Assembly: GCF_024207115.1 (NCBI RefSeq)
Contig: NZ_CP100128.1
Coordinates: 434,001-498,000 of the forward strand
DNA: 64,000 nt
Source: Chromobacterium sp. IIBBL 290-4
GTDB taxonomy: Bacteria > Pseudomonadota > Gammaproteobacteria > Burkholderiales > Chromobacteriaceae
Reading direction: 5' to 3'
Part shown: in pieces, positions 26,369-35,629 of the stretch
How the letters are laid out: every line of letters starts with the position of its first letter
Numbering within the stretch: the stretch's first letter is position 1
Notes under the pieces: model-generated
The model's input: the letters and a program-made list of their open reading frames with translations, nothing else
What the model was told of the DNA's origin: nothing
The model's database searches: none
Program-made: the position numbers and the translations under genes

Positions 26369-29026
26369 TTACTTGGACTTCTTGCCCTTGGCCGGCTTGT
26401 CTTCGGCGACGGCCTCATCGCGCTCCCAGGCTTCCTTGTACGGACGGCCGTAGAAGCTGTCGAGCAGCAGTTGCTTCAGCTCGCTGATCAGCGGGTAGCG
26501 CGGGTTGGCGCCGGTACACTGGTCGTCGAAGGCGGCTTCGGCCAGTTCGTCCACCTTGGCCAGGAAGTCGGACTCGGCCACGCCCGCGCCCTGGATAGAC
26601 GACGGGATGCCCAGCACTTGCTTCAGCTCGTCCACCCATTCGATCAGCTTTTCCACGCGCTCGTGGTCGCGGCTGGCCTCCAGGCCCAGATGGCGGGCGA
26701 TTTCGGCATAGCGCGCCACGCTCTTCGGCCGGTCGTACTGGCTGAAGGCGGTTTGCTTGGTCGGCACGTCGGCGGCGTTGTAGCGGATCACATTGCTGAT
26801 CAGCAACGCGTTGGCCAGGCCGTGCGCCAAGCCGAACTCGGCGCCGATCTTGTGCGCCATCGAGTGGCAGACGCCCAGGAAGGCGTTGGCGAAAGCGATG
26901 CCGGCGATGGTGGCCGCATTGTGCACTTGTTCGCGCGCCTTCGGATCCTTGGCGCCGTTCAGGTAGGACGAGGGCAGGTATTCCTTCAGCAGCTTCAGCG
27001 CCTGCAGGGCTTGCGGGTCGGAGTACTCGTTGGCCATCACCGACACATAAGCTTCCAGCGCGTGCGTCACCGCGTCGATGCCGCCGAAAGCGGTCAAGGA
27101 CTTGGGCATGTCCATCACCAGGTTGGCGTCGACGATGGCCATGTTCGGGGTCAGCTCGTAGTCGGCAATCGGGTATTTCACGCCGGTAACTTCATCGGTC
27201 ACCACCGCGAACGGGGTGACTTCGGAGCCGGTGCCGGAAGTGGTCGGCACGGCCACCATCATCGCTTTCTGGCCCAGTTTCGGGAACTGGTAGATGCGCT
27301 TGCGGATGTCCATGAAGCGCAGCGCCAGATCGGCGAAATGCACTTCCGGATGTTCGTACATCACCCACATGATCTTGGCCGCGTCCATAGGCGAGCCGCC
27401 GCCGATGGCCATGATCACGTCCGGCTTGAAGGCGTGGGCCAGGTCGGCGCCCTTGCGCACCACGGCCAGGGTCGGATCGGCCGGCACTTCGAAGAAGGTT
27501 TCCACTTCCAGGCCCATCTTCTTCAGCAAGCGGATCGGCTCGTCGATGAAGCCGTGCTCGAACAGATACTGGCCGGTGACGATCAGGCAGCGTTTCTTGC
27601 CGGCCAGGTCTTCCAGCGCCACCGGCAAGGAGCCGCGGCGGAAGTAGATGGACTTCGGCAGCTTGTGCCACAGCATGTTTTCAGCCCTCTTGGCGACGGT
27701 TTTCTTGTTGATCAGGTGCTTGGGACCGACGTTCTCGGAGATGGAGTTGCCGCCCCAGGAGCCGCAACCCAGGGTCAGCGACGGCGCCAGGCTGAAGTTG
27801 TACAAGTCGCCGATGCCGCCTTGCGAGGACGGGGTGTTGATCAGGATGCGGGCGGTCTTCATCTTGTCGCCGAAGTAGCGCACGCGCTCTTCTTGCAGGT
27901 CTTGATCGGTGTACAGCGCCGAGGTGTGGCCGATGCCGCCCATGGTCACCAGCTCGGCGGCCTTGTCGCAAGCGTCGAGGAAGTTCTTGGCGCGGTACAT
28001 GGCCAGGGTGGGCGACAGTTTCTCGTGGGCGAAGGCTTCCTTCTCGGACACTTCCGTCACTTCGCCGATCAGCACCTTGGTGGTCGGCGGCACTTCGATG
28101 CCGGCCATGGCGGCGATCTTGGCGGCGCTCTGGCCGACGATGGCGGCGTTCAGGCTGCCATCCTGCAGAATCACCTTGCGCACGGCCTCGGCTTCGCTCT
28201 TGGACAGGATGTAGCCGCCGTGCTTGGAGAAGCGCTCGCGCACCGCTTCGTAGATTTCATCGACGATGATGACCGACTGCTCGGACGCGCACACCACGCC
28301 GTTGTCGAAGGTCTTGGACATCAGGATGGAGGCGACGGCGCGCTTGATGTCGGCGGTTTCGTCTATCACTGCCGGGGTGTTGCCGGCGCCGACGCCGATG
28401 GCGGGCTTGCCGGAGGAGTAAGCGGCTTTCACCATGCCCGGGCCGCCGGTGGCCAGGATCAGGTTGACGTCGGGGTGGTGCATCAGCTGGTTGGACAGCG
28501 CGACGGACGGCTCATCGATCCAGCCTATGATGTCTTGCGGCGCGCCGGCGGCGACGGCGGCTTCCAGCACCAGGCGGGCGGCTTCACAGGTGGAGCGGCG
28601 CGCGCGCGGGTGCGGCGAGAAGATGATGCCGTTGCGGGTTTTCAGCGAGATCAGCGCCTTGAAGATGGCGGTGGAGGTCGGGTTGGTGGTCGGCACGATG
28701 CCGCACAGCACGCCTATCGGCTCGGCGATGGTGATGGTGCCGAAGGTGTCGTCTTCGGACAGCACGCCGCAGGTCTTCTCGTCCTTGTACTTGTTGTAGA
28801 TGTATTCGGAAGCGAAGTGGTTCTTGATCACTTTGTCTTCCATCACGCCCATGCCGGTTTCGGCGACGGCCATCCGCGCCAGCGGGATGCGGGCGTCGGC
28901 GGCGGCCAGCGCGGCCGAGCGGAAAATGTGGTCTACCTGCTCTTGCGTGAACTGTGCGAAGGCGATTTGCGCCTTCTTGACGCGGGCCACCAGGGCGTCG
29001 AGTTCGATTTGATTGCTGACTGCCAT
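26369..29026 (-). CDS. adhE: Bifunctional acetaldehyde-CoA/alcohol dehydrogenase AdhE
   Basis: 885-aa fermentative enzyme reducing acetyl-CoA to acetaldehyde and then to ethanol, with NADH. The N-terminal aldehyde dehydrogenase domain (about 1-440) has the thioester Cys in NGVVCASEQSV and the GAGNTPAVID region. The C-terminal iron-dependent alcohol dehydrogenase (450-870) has GGGSPMDAAK and the metal-binding His in LGVCHSMAHKIG and FGLAHGLANALL. Family length is 860-890 aa; a Lys-rich tail closes the protein. GGAGAGACAAA precedes the ATG. It stands alone with its own terminator and is expected to be used under oxygen limitation; a 16-base palindrome lies upstream. Confidence 0.96.
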   Translation of the reverse strand: MAVSNQIELDALVARVKKAQIAFAQFTQEQVDHIFRSAALAAADARIPLARMAVAETGMGVMEDKVIKNHFASEYIYNKYKDEKTCGVLSEDDTFGTITIAEPIGVLCGIVPTTNPTSTAIFKALISLKTRNGIIFSPHPRARRSTCEAARLVLEAAVAAGAPQDIIGWIDEPSVALSNQLMHHPDVNLILATGGPGMVKAAYSSGKPAIGVGAGNTPAVIDETADIKRAVASILMSKTFDNGVVCASEQSVIIVDEIYEAVRERFSKHGGYILSKSEAEAVRKVILQDGSLNAAIVGQSAAKIAAMAGIEVPPTTKVLIGEVTEVSEKEAFAHEKLSPTLAMYRAKNFLDACDKAAELVTMGGIGHTSALYTDQDLQEERVRYFGDKMKTARILINTPSSQGGIGDLYNFSLAPSLTLGCGSWGGNSISENVGPKHLINKKTVAKRAENMLWHKLPKSIYFRRGSLPVALEDLAGKKRCLIVTGQYLFEHGFIDEPIRLLKKMGLEVETFFEVPADPTLAVVRKGADLAHAFKPDVIMAIGGGSPMDAAKIMWVMYEHPEVHFADLALRFMDIRKRIYQFPKLGQKAMMVAVPTTSGTGSEVTPFAVVTDEVTGVKYPIADYELTPNMAIVDANLVMDMPKSLTAFGGIDAVTHALEAYVSVMANEYSDPQALQALKLLKEYLPSSYLNGAKDPKAREQVHNAATIAGIAFANAFLGVCHSMAHKIGAEFGLAHGLANALLISNVIRYNAADVPTKQTAFSQYDRPKSVARYAEIARHLGLEASRDHERVEKLIEWVDELKQVLGIPSSIQGAGVAESDFLAKVDELAEAAFDDQCTGANPRYPLISELKQLLLDSFYGRPYKEAWERDEAVAEDKPAKGKKSK

Positions 29027-29315
29027 TTTGTCTCTCCAAGAACCAAATGAAAATGCCGAGCGCTTGATTGTTCGTTTTTGCTAATAATTTTTCGATATCG
29101 AAAATTTAATCGCTTAAAACCCAATCCATCACCGCTTTGCGATGACCGCGCCATCAAACCCTTTGTAGCGGAGCCATTACACGAAAGGCTTAATACCCTT
29201 ATGAAATACAGGGGCTTTCACTTGCCTTGCCCCAAGCTCGCTCGATTGATGACCATGCTAGTCCATTTTCGGATATTCGTTTTTGCGCATAGCCAAACAA
29301 TTGTCAGTTTTGCCG
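29027..29315. other. Upstream region of adhE with a perfect palindrome
   Basis: No gene is seen here. At 29089-29104 the palindrome TTTTCGATATCGAAAA lies in an A/T-rich stretch 63 bases before the adhE start and is a candidate operator. I found no clear FNR site of the TTGAT-N4-ATCAA kind. Confidence 0.45.
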
Positions 29316-29342
29316 CAAAAAGAGCGCCGGGAAGGCGCTCTT
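29316..29342 (-). terminator. Terminator of the carbonic-anhydrase-like gene
   Basis: AAGAGCGCC, loop GGGAA, GGCGCTCTT. On the minus strand the stem is followed by a run of T (complement of the A run at 29317-29321). Confidence 0.8.
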
Positions 29343-29379
29343 GGAAAAGGTATCGATGAGGATGGTTGTAATCGGTCCG

Positions 29380-30468
29380 CTACCGGCCCATGAAGCCGTA
29401 ATGGAAGTAACGTCCGCTGCGCGTCAGTTCGCGAATGCGGGCCGGATCGGTCTCGCCGTTGATATTGGTGATCACCAGTTTGCCGCGCCCTTGTTTCAGA
29501 TCGTTGTTGTAATCGTAGTAGCCGCCCAGCACCGCCAGCTTGCCGGCTTCCACCTCGCCGGAAAACTTGAGGATGGCGCCCTCCACCTGGTTGTTGATGT
29601 TGATCAGCGCGCCGTTGGTAGCGTCGATGCCCTTGGGAATCTCGATATTGTCGAGCTCCTTCTGCACCGCCGGCCCCAGATCGCTGTAATCGCCCGCCGC
29701 CGCCTTGATCGCGCCGCAGCCGGTGTGGCTGACGAACATCAGCAAGGGAGTATGCAGATTGCGCACGCCGTATTCGATAGAGCCTTCGGAGCTGGCCAGT
29801 TGATTGCCCAGATTGCTGATCACGAACAGATCGGCGTCGCCGCCCGCCATGCCCACTTGGCCGCCGGGGCTGGAGCAAGCCACCACTGTCGCCTTGGGGC
29901 TGGCGCGCTCGCCCAGCTTGGCGAAGTGCCCCGGGTTGCGCTTGTTGATGGACGCGCTATTGGCCTTGAGGATATTCGCCACCACATTGCGCACTTCCGC
30001 CGATTCGCCGCCGGCCTTGCCATGCGCCGCCTTGGCCACATGGCGGGTCTTGGCATGATGCGCCAGGGCGGATTTGCCGCCGGGCGCATGCACTTCGGGG
30101 CTGGGCTGGCTCAAATCGCGGCCGGGCGGCTTGCCCATGCTGACCGACGGCTCCAGCTTTTCCGGCTGCGCCGCCGGCTTCGCTTCCTTGCCGGCGCCGG
30201 AGGAGGCCGCCTCTGACTTCGCCGCCGCGGGCTTGGCCTCCTTGCCCTTGGCTTCCTTGCCTTTGGGTTTGGCCATCTCAGGCGATTTCGGCGTTGCCGC
30301 GCCCTCGGCGGCGGGCGCCTGCTCGGGCGGTTTGGCAACCTTAAGCGGCAATTTGATCACTTGCTGCACCTGGGAGTCGGCCGGCGGCGCGTCTTCCGCC
30401 CAGGCCTGCTGCAGCGCGGGCAGCAGCCAAGCCGCCGCCAACCACCATCCCATCCGCCTCGCCTTCAT
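29380..30468 (-). CDS. Exported beta-carbonic-anhydrase-like protein with degenerate active site
   Basis: 362 aa. A signal peptide (about residues 1-24, ending QQAWA) is followed by some 140 residues of Ala/Lys/Pro-rich linker and then a beta-carbonic anhydrase domain (about 165-360). The fold markers GGDADLFVISNLGN, SIEYGVRNL and SHTGCGAI (the HxxC zinc pair) are present. The CxDxR motif, normally CSDSR, reads CSSPG, so both the Asp and the Arg of the catalytic dyad are missing. Enzyme activity is therefore doubtful; zinc or anion binding remains possible. ATG 30468 follows GAGGAG, whereas an in-frame start at 30519 would bury the signal peptide. Confidence 0.8.
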   Translation of the reverse strand: MKARRMGWWLAAAWLLPALQQAWAEDAPPADSQVQQVIKLPLKVAKPPEQAPAAEGAATPKSPEMAKPKGKEAKGKEAKPAAAKSEAASSGAGKEAKPAAQPEKLEPSVSMGKPPGRDLSQPSPEVHAPGGKSALAHHAKTRHVAKAAHGKAGGESAEVRNVVANILKANSASINKRNPGHFAKLGERASPKATVVACSSPGGQVGMAGGDADLFVISNLGNQLASSEGSIEYGVRNLHTPLLMFVSHTGCGAIKAAAGDYSDLGPAVQKELDNIEIPKGIDATNGALININNQVEGAILKFSGEVEAGKLAVLGGYYDYNNDLKQGRGKLVITNINGETDPARIRELTRSGRYFHYGFMGR

Positions 30469-30547
30469 CCCCGACTCCTCGATGTCATTCTTCGTCTCAA
30501 GACTACTATTCTGCATCATTGACCATGGGCGGGGAAGCCGCCAGTCG

Positions 30548-31411
30548 TCATGCGGCCCGCCGCTGGCTCAGCCACACGCCGGCGAACACCAGCGCGCCGG
30601 CCGCGCCCTGCCAGGGCTGGAACTGTTCGTTCAACAACAGCCAGGCCAGCAGCACGGTGAATACCGGTATCAGATTATTGAAAGCGCCGGCGCGGGCGAC
30701 CGGAATCCGCGACACCGCCCAGGTGTACAAGCCATACGCGCCCAGCGTGATCACCGCGCCCAGGTAAACCACCCACAGGCTGGGCAGCAGATGCAGCTGG
30801 CTGGGCCAATGGCCCCACGGCGTCAACATGGCCAGGCCGAACCAGACGCAGCCGGTCACCGTCTGGATGCCGGTGATGGCCAGGGGCGAGTAGCGCGTCG
30901 ACATGCGCTTGGCGATCAACACATAGCCGCAGGCGCACACCATGGCGCAGAACTCCAGCAAGTTGCCTAGCGAAGGATCGGGCGAGCCCAGCCCCGCCTG
31001 GGTGTCCAGGCTGAGCCAGATCACGCCGGCGAAAGACAGCGCGATGCCGCACCAGGTCTGCGCCGGCTGCCTCTCGCCCAAAAAGACGCGCGCGCCTATC
31101 GCCATCAGCATGGGCAGCGTAGCCGTCACCACCCCGGCCTGCGAGGCGCTGGTCAAGGTCAGCGCATTGGCTTCGAACAGGAAATACAGACAGGGCTCGG
31201 CCAGGCCCATGGCCAGCAGCCAGGGCCAATCGCCCTTGCGATAGCGCCAGCTGATGCGCCCGCCCATCGCCAGCGGCAGCAGGCACAGGCAGGCGATGGC
31301 CATCCGCGCGAACAGCACGGCCAGCGGCGAATAGAATTCGAAAACGTATTTGAGAACGATGAAAGCGCTGGACCATAGAAACATGGCCAGCGTCAGGGCG
31401 AGATAAGGCAA
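30548..31411 (-). CDS. EamA/DMT-family metabolite exporter
   Basis: About 287 aa with ten membrane helices in two EamA repeats (PF00892), e.g. LAMFLWSSAFIVLKYVFEF in the first and CACGYVLIAKRMSTRY in the second. Such proteins export amino acids or other small metabolites. I prefer a TTG start at 31411 because GGAGGAG stands five bases before it and helix 1 begins at once; an ATG at 31465 adds 18 low-complexity residues without a ribosome site. It follows the MFS gene on the same strand and may be the last gene of that operon. Confidence 0.85.
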   Translation of the reverse strand: MPYLALTLAMFLWSSAFIVLKYVFEFYSPLAVLFARMAIACLCLLPLAMGGRISWRYRKGDWPWLLAMGLAEPCLYFLFEANALTLTSASQAGVVTATLPMLMAIGARVFLGERQPAQTWCGIALSFAGVIWLSLDTQAGLGSPDPSLGNLLEFCAMVCACGYVLIAKRMSTRYSPLAITGIQTVTGCVWFGLAMLTPWGHWPSQLHLLPSLWVVYLGAVITLGAYGLYTWAVSRIPVARAGAFNNLIPVFTVLLAWLLLNEQFQPWQGAAGALVFAGVWLSQRRAA

Positions 31412-31508
31412 GACGGCTCCTCCGGCGGCGCGGGCCGTCTGCGCGGCCCTGGTTCGAGCCGGCATTGTTTCAGACCGCGGCGCGGCTGTCTAACTCGCGC
31501 CGCCGCTT

Positions 31509-32720
31509 TCAATGCCGCGGCAGCGTCGCGCGCCAGAACGCCAGCGCCGCGGCGCTGATCGCCGCGCCCAGCCAACACACGCCGCTCCAGCCGAAACGGG
31601 CATAGACCGTGGTGGAGCTGATCGCCCCCAGGCCGCTGCCGGCCGAATAAAACAACATATAGCAAGCCACCAGCCGGCTTTGCGCCTCCGGCCTGCTGGC
31701 CAGAATCAGCCCCTGGTTCACTACATGGATGGCCTGGCCGCCCAAGTCCAGCAAAATGATGCCGGCGATGAAAACCGCCATCCGGTCCATGCCGGCCAGC
31801 ATAGGCCAGGACGCCAACAAGCAGAGCAAGGCAGCCAGCGTCACCGCCTGGCCTTTGCCCTGATCGGTCCAATAGCCGGCCCGCGCCGCCGCCAGCGCGC
31901 CGGCCATCCCCACCAGGCCGAAGGCACCGATTTCCGTCCTCGTATAGGCGAAGGACGCTCCGCTCAAGGGCAGGGCCATCGCGCTCCAGAATACGCCCAG
32001 CGCCGCGAACATTAACAAGCCCAGCATGCCGCGGACGCGCAAAACCGGCTCATCGCGCAATAAAGCCAGCATGGACATTAGCAAGCGGCGATACGCCATG
32101 CCGCCGGCCATGGGCGGATGCGGGCGCAGAATCCGCGACAACAGCGCCAGCATCAACAGCGTTACGCCGGCCGAAGCCAGATACACCGCCCGCCAGCCGC
32201 CCAGATCGCTGACGATGCCCGCCACGGTGCGTGCCAGCAGCAGGCCGATCACCACTCCGCTTTGCACCGTGCCGACTATGCGCCCTCTCTCCTCCGGCGA
32301 GGCCAAGGCTGCGGCATAGCCGATCACGCCCTGGGTCATCGCCGTGCCCAGCAAGCCGGTGGCGGTCATGCCCAGCAAGAGCCCCGCCGCGCTGCCCGCC
32401 CAGGCAACGCCGCCCAAAGCGGGCAACAACAAGCACAGTTGCAGCTTGATCAGCCGGGAACGGTTCAGAATATCGCCCAAAGGCACGACAAAGCACAAAG
32501 CCAGGGCGCAGCCCAGCTGAGTGGCGCTGATCACGCCCCCCGCCAACGCCGGACCTATGCTCAAATCTTGAGAAATCGCCTCCAGCAGCGGCTGGGCATA
32601 GTACACATTGGCCACGCTCATGGCCGCGCACGCCGCCAGTATGCCTATCGTCCAGGCGCTGAGCGCGGAGCCGGCCGCCTCCGGCCTCTCCGCCAGCGCC
32701 GCTGCGCCGCCGCTCCCCAT
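31509..32720 (-). CDS. MFS transporter (sugar/drug efflux type)
   Basis: 403-aa major facilitator with 12 predicted helices; the AAMSVANVYYAQPLLEAIS opening is typical of the YnfM/arabinose-efflux group of proton-driven exporters. The ATG at 32720 overlaps the stop codon of the SnoaL-like gene by one base (TGATG), with GAGGAAAGG before it, so the two are translated together. The substrate is unknown. Confidence 0.88.
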   Translation of the reverse strand: MGSGGAAALAERPEAAGSALSAWTIGILAACAAMSVANVYYAQPLLEAISQDLSIGPALAGGVISATQLGCALALCFVVPLGDILNRSRLIKLQLCLLLPALGGVAWAGSAAGLLLGMTATGLLGTAMTQGVIGYAAALASPEERGRIVGTVQSGVVIGLLLARTVAGIVSDLGGWRAVYLASAGVTLLMLALLSRILRPHPPMAGGMAYRRLLMSMLALLRDEPVLRVRGMLGLLMFAALGVFWSAMALPLSGASFAYTRTEIGAFGLVGMAGALAAARAGYWTDQGKGQAVTLAALLCLLASWPMLAGMDRMAVFIAGIILLDLGGQAIHVVNQGLILASRPEAQSRLVACYMLFYSAGSGLGAISSTTVYARFGWSGVCWLGAAISAAALAFWRATLPRH

Positions 32721-33148
32721 CACAGCCTTTCCTCATTCAGCTGCGCCAGCAAGCCCCAGCGGTCGGCCTGTATCCAGTACTCGATGATCTTGCCCTCCTT
32801 CACCCGGTAACAAGCGCTGTCGATCACGCTCAGCGAGCGCCCGGTCGGCGCATGGCCGTCGATATCGCCCTGATGATGGCCAAACTGGGTCCAGCGCGCA
32901 TAGGCCTTGTCGCCATCGACCAACAACTCGTCTATGCGCAGATCGAAGTCGCCGAACAGCTTGCGGAACTCGCGCACATGTTCGGCGTAATTGGCCGGGC
33001 CGCGCGGCAAGGCGCGCGGATGTTCGGACTCCAGCTGGTGAGCCGTCACCTGCTCCGCCAGATAGCGATGCGCCGCCTCGGGATCGCGCCCGGAGCGGAC
33101 CTCGCGCAGAAAACCCTCCACGACTTCCCGCGTGCCGATCGCGCTCAT
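32720..33148 (-). CDS. SnoaL-like / ester-cyclase-fold protein
   Basis: 142 aa of the NTF2-like fold. The SnoaL pattern is visible in LFGDFDLRIDELLVDGDKAYARWTQ, then the HQGDIDGHAPTGR turn and IIEYWIQADRWGLLAQL at the end. Members act as small cyclases, isomerases or binding proteins; no reaction can be assigned. The start at 33148 follows GGGAGG and overlaps the stop of a 46-codon ORF by four bases (ATGA). It sits in an operon with an MFS gene, divergent from a LysR regulator. Confidence 0.82.
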   Translation of the reverse strand: MSAIGTREVVEGFLREVRSGRDPEAAHRYLAEQVTAHQLESEHPRALPRGPANYAEHVREFRKLFGDFDLRIDELLVDGDKAYARWTQFGHHQGDIDGHAPTGRSLSVIDSACYRVKEGKIIEYWIQADRWGLLAQLNEERL

Positions 33149-33285
33149 CCCTGCCTCCCTTCCACCCAGCGGATGCGCTCCATCGCCTCCGCTTCGTCCC
33201 GACAAACGTGCCGCGCATGAATGCGCATGCCCTGCCACCATAAACGCCCCCAAATCTCCAATACGCGCCGTATTTTGTTCATCAT
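33145..33285 (-). CDS. 46-aa basic small protein, first gene of the SnoaL-MFS operon
   Basis: Short ORF not recognised as a family member. Its reading, MMNKIRRVLEIWGRLWWQG then MRIHARHVCRDEAEAMERIR, is amphipathic, rich in Arg and Trp, with a single Cys. GAGG lies five bases before ATG 33285, and the stop codon overlaps the SnoaL start as ATGA. The ribosome site plus the coupling junction argue for real translation. It may encode a small membrane-associated peptide or a DUF-like leader protein; function unknown. Confidence 0.6.
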   Translation of the reverse strand: MMNKIRRVLEIWGRLWWQGMRIHARHVCRDEAEAMERIRWVEGRQG

Positions 33286-33378
33286 TTCGCCCTCTTTCCT
33301 CTCACCAATCAATGCCATTATCCTAAACAGAACAAAGACATTGAAAAACCGTCCGCCGACTGACACACTGTTCAAGAA

Positions 33379-34344
33379 ATGAGAACAAATACCCTTCCCG
33401 ACGCCACCGCCTTGCTCGCCTTCGACGCGCTGGTGCGCCGCGGCAGCTTCACCGCCGCCGCCGAAGAACTGGACTGCACCAAGAGCCGGGTCAGCCAGTT
33501 GATCAAGGCCCTGGAAAAAGACCTGGGCACGGTGCTGGTGCTGCGCAACACCCGCCGGGTGGCGCTGACCGAAACCGGCCAACAGCTGGCGCGCCACGCC
33601 GACAAGCTGCGCAGCCTGCTGGAGCGCGTGCGCATCGATATCAACGAGGCGGAAAACGAAGTCAGCGGCCCGCTGGTGATCAGTTGCGGCACCTCCTTCG
33701 CCCAGCATCTGATCGCGCCGCTGCTGGCCGAGCTCGCCCTCAAGCACCCCGGCCTGCAATTGAAGCTGCAAGTGGAAAACCGCTTGCAAGACCCGGTGGC
33801 CGAGGGGCTGGATTTCTGCGTGCGCACCCGCTACGTCAACGACGAGGCGCTGGTGGCCAAACCGCTGGGCTATGTGCGCGAGTGGGCTTTCGCCGCGCCG
33901 GACTACCTGGCCAAATCGCCGCCGCTGGAGGAGCCTGAGGATCTGATCCAGCATCGCATCCTGCTGGACACCAGCCGGCCGCAGCAGGGCGAGGCGCCGG
34001 AATGGCGGCTGGAAAACCAGGGCTTGCAGCGGCGCATTCCGGTGCGGCCGGTGATTTCCAGTCACCAATACGGTCCCTTGCTGTCCGCCGCCATCGCCGG
34101 CAACGGCATCGCGCTGCTGCCTTATTATTGCGTGCGCCAATATCTGGCCAGCGGCCAGCTGGTGCCGGTGCTGCCGGGCTGGAGCCATGATTATTGGCCG
34201 GTGTTCCTGGTCTATCCCTACCGCCACCCGCTGCCGCGCAAATACCAGGCCTTCATCCAGCATGTGGTGCCCAGGCTGCGCGCCTTGCTCAAGAGCGAGA
34301 TTGATCCAGACCAAGGCGCGGATATGCCGCCGTTGTCAGAATAA
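33379..34344 (+). CDS. LysR-family transcriptional regulator
   Basis: 321 aa: winged helix (residues 8-68; GSFTAAAEELDCTKSRVSQLIKALEKDLG) and effector domain (about 95-300). Divergent from the small ORF-SnoaL-MFS operon across 93 bases, the layout for a LysR protein and its target; effector and target are inferred only. A Ubi-type hydroxylase follows downstream on the same strand but has its own ribosome site. Confidence 0.9.
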   Translation: MRTNTLPDATALLAFDALVRRGSFTAAAEELDCTKSRVSQLIKALEKDLGTVLVLRNTRRVALTETGQQLARHADKLRSLLERVRIDINEAENEVSGPLVISCGTSFAQHLIAPLLAELALKHPGLQLKLQVENRLQDPVAEGLDFCVRTRYVNDEALVAKPLGYVREWAFAAPDYLAKSPPLEEPEDLIQHRILLDTSRPQQGEAPEWRLENQGLQRRIPVRPVISSHQYGPLLSAAIAGNGIALLPYYCVRQYLASGQLVPVLPGWSHDYWPVFLVYPYRHPLPRKYQAFIQHVVPRLRALLKSEIDPDQGADMPPLSE

Positions 34345-34385
34345 GCGCCATTTGCGCCGACGACAGGCGCGGCAAGGAGAACGCA

Positions 34386-35582
34386 ATGGAACACCGCGAT
34401 ATCGTGATCGTCGGCGGCGGCATGGTGGGCAGCGCGCTGGGCGCGGCGCTGGCCGACCACGGCTTGTCGGTCTGCGTGCTGGAAAAAGACGAACCCGCAC
34501 CTTTTGCGCCGGAACAAGCGCCGGACCTGCGGGTATCGGCGATCAGCCCGGCCTCGGCCGCATTCCTGGCCAGCATAGGCGCCTGGGAAAGCGTGCTGGC
34601 GATGCGCGCCACGCCCTATCGCCGCATGCAGGTGTGGGAAGGCGACGAAGCCGGCGGAGCCCTGTTCGATGCCGCCGAAGCCGGCGTGGACGCGCTGGGC
34701 CACATCGTGGAAAACCGCATTGTGCAACTGGCCGCCACCGCCGCCTTGAAACAGAGGCAAGCTGTCGATTACCGCTGCCCGGCCTCGGTTTCCGACATCA
34801 TCTATCGGCCGCAGGCCTCGCAACTGACCTTGTCCGACGGCAGCCGGCTGCAGGCGCGGCTGATGATAGCCGCCGACGGCGCACGCTCCCTGGTGCGCGA
34901 AGCCGCCGGCATAGGCATCACCAGCTGGGATTACCCCATGCACGCGCTGGTGCTGTCCTGCCGCGTGGCGGCCGAACAGCAGGACATCACCTGGCAGCGC
35001 TTCACCGCCACCGGCCCGCTGGCCTTCCTGCCGCTGAGCGGCGACGCGGCTTCGCTGGTCTGGTATCACCGCCCGGAAGAAGTGAAGCGGCTGTTCGCCT
35101 TGTCCGACGAGGAACTGATCGCCGCCGTGTCCCAGGCCTTCCCGCGCAAACTGCCCGGCATCCGCGAACTGGTGGCGCGCGGCAGTTTCGGCCTGACTCG
35201 CCGCCATGCCCAGCGTTATGCGCGCGAAGGCGTGGCGTTGGCCGGCGACGCCGCCCACACCATCCACCCCTTGGCCGGACAGGGCGTGAACCTGGGTTTC
35301 CAGGACGCGGCGCTGCTGGCCAGAACCATTCTGGACGCTTACGCCAAGGGCGAGGATTGGGCCAGCGAGAAGGTGTTGGCGCGCTACCAGCGCGCGCGCA
35401 AGCCGGCCAATCTGGCGATGCAGACCGGCATGGACGCCTTCTGCTATGGTTTCTCCAATGAAATACCGCCGCTCAAGGCCCTGCGCGGCCTGGGCCTCAA
35501 AATGGCAGACAAGGCGGGACCGCTCAAACGCGGCGTGATACGCTACGCGCTCGGCTTATCCCCCATGCAAGGCCGCGGCTGA
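34386..35582 (+). CDS. UbiH/UbiF/COQ6-family FAD-dependent hydroxylase
   Basis: 398-aa flavoprotein monooxygenase. FAD-binding DIVIVGGGMVGSALGAAL at the N-terminus, the DG motif AADGARSLVREAAGI in the middle, and the second FAD motif GDAAHTIHPLAGQGVNLGFQD near residue 285 are all intact. The family hydroxylates the ubiquinone ring; this member is nearest in style to UbiF/UbiM but the position it attacks is not certain. AAGGAGAACGCA precedes the ATG. Other ubi genes are not in the window. Confidence 0.88.
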   Translation: MEHRDIVIVGGGMVGSALGAALADHGLSVCVLEKDEPAPFAPEQAPDLRVSAISPASAAFLASIGAWESVLAMRATPYRRMQVWEGDEAGGALFDAAEAGVDALGHIVENRIVQLAATAALKQRQAVDYRCPASVSDIIYRPQASQLTLSDGSRLQARLMIAADGARSLVREAAGIGITSWDYPMHALVLSCRVAAEQQDITWQRFTATGPLAFLPLSGDAASLVWYHRPEEVKRLFALSDEELIAAVSQAFPRKLPGIRELVARGSFGLTRRHAQRYAREGVALAGDAAHTIHPLAGQGVNLGFQDAALLARTILDAYAKGEDWASEKVLARYQRARKPANLAMQTGMDAFCYGFSNEIPPLKALRGLGLKMADKAGPLKRGVIRYALGLSPMQGRG

Positions 35583-35629
35583 GCCATGCCTGAAGGGTTC
35601 CGGCCGCGGCGCCAACCGGAACCCTCGCC

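Noticed and set aside
26105..29050. A 981-codon open frame on the plus strand
   Set aside because: Antisense shadow of adhE with no recognisable motif.
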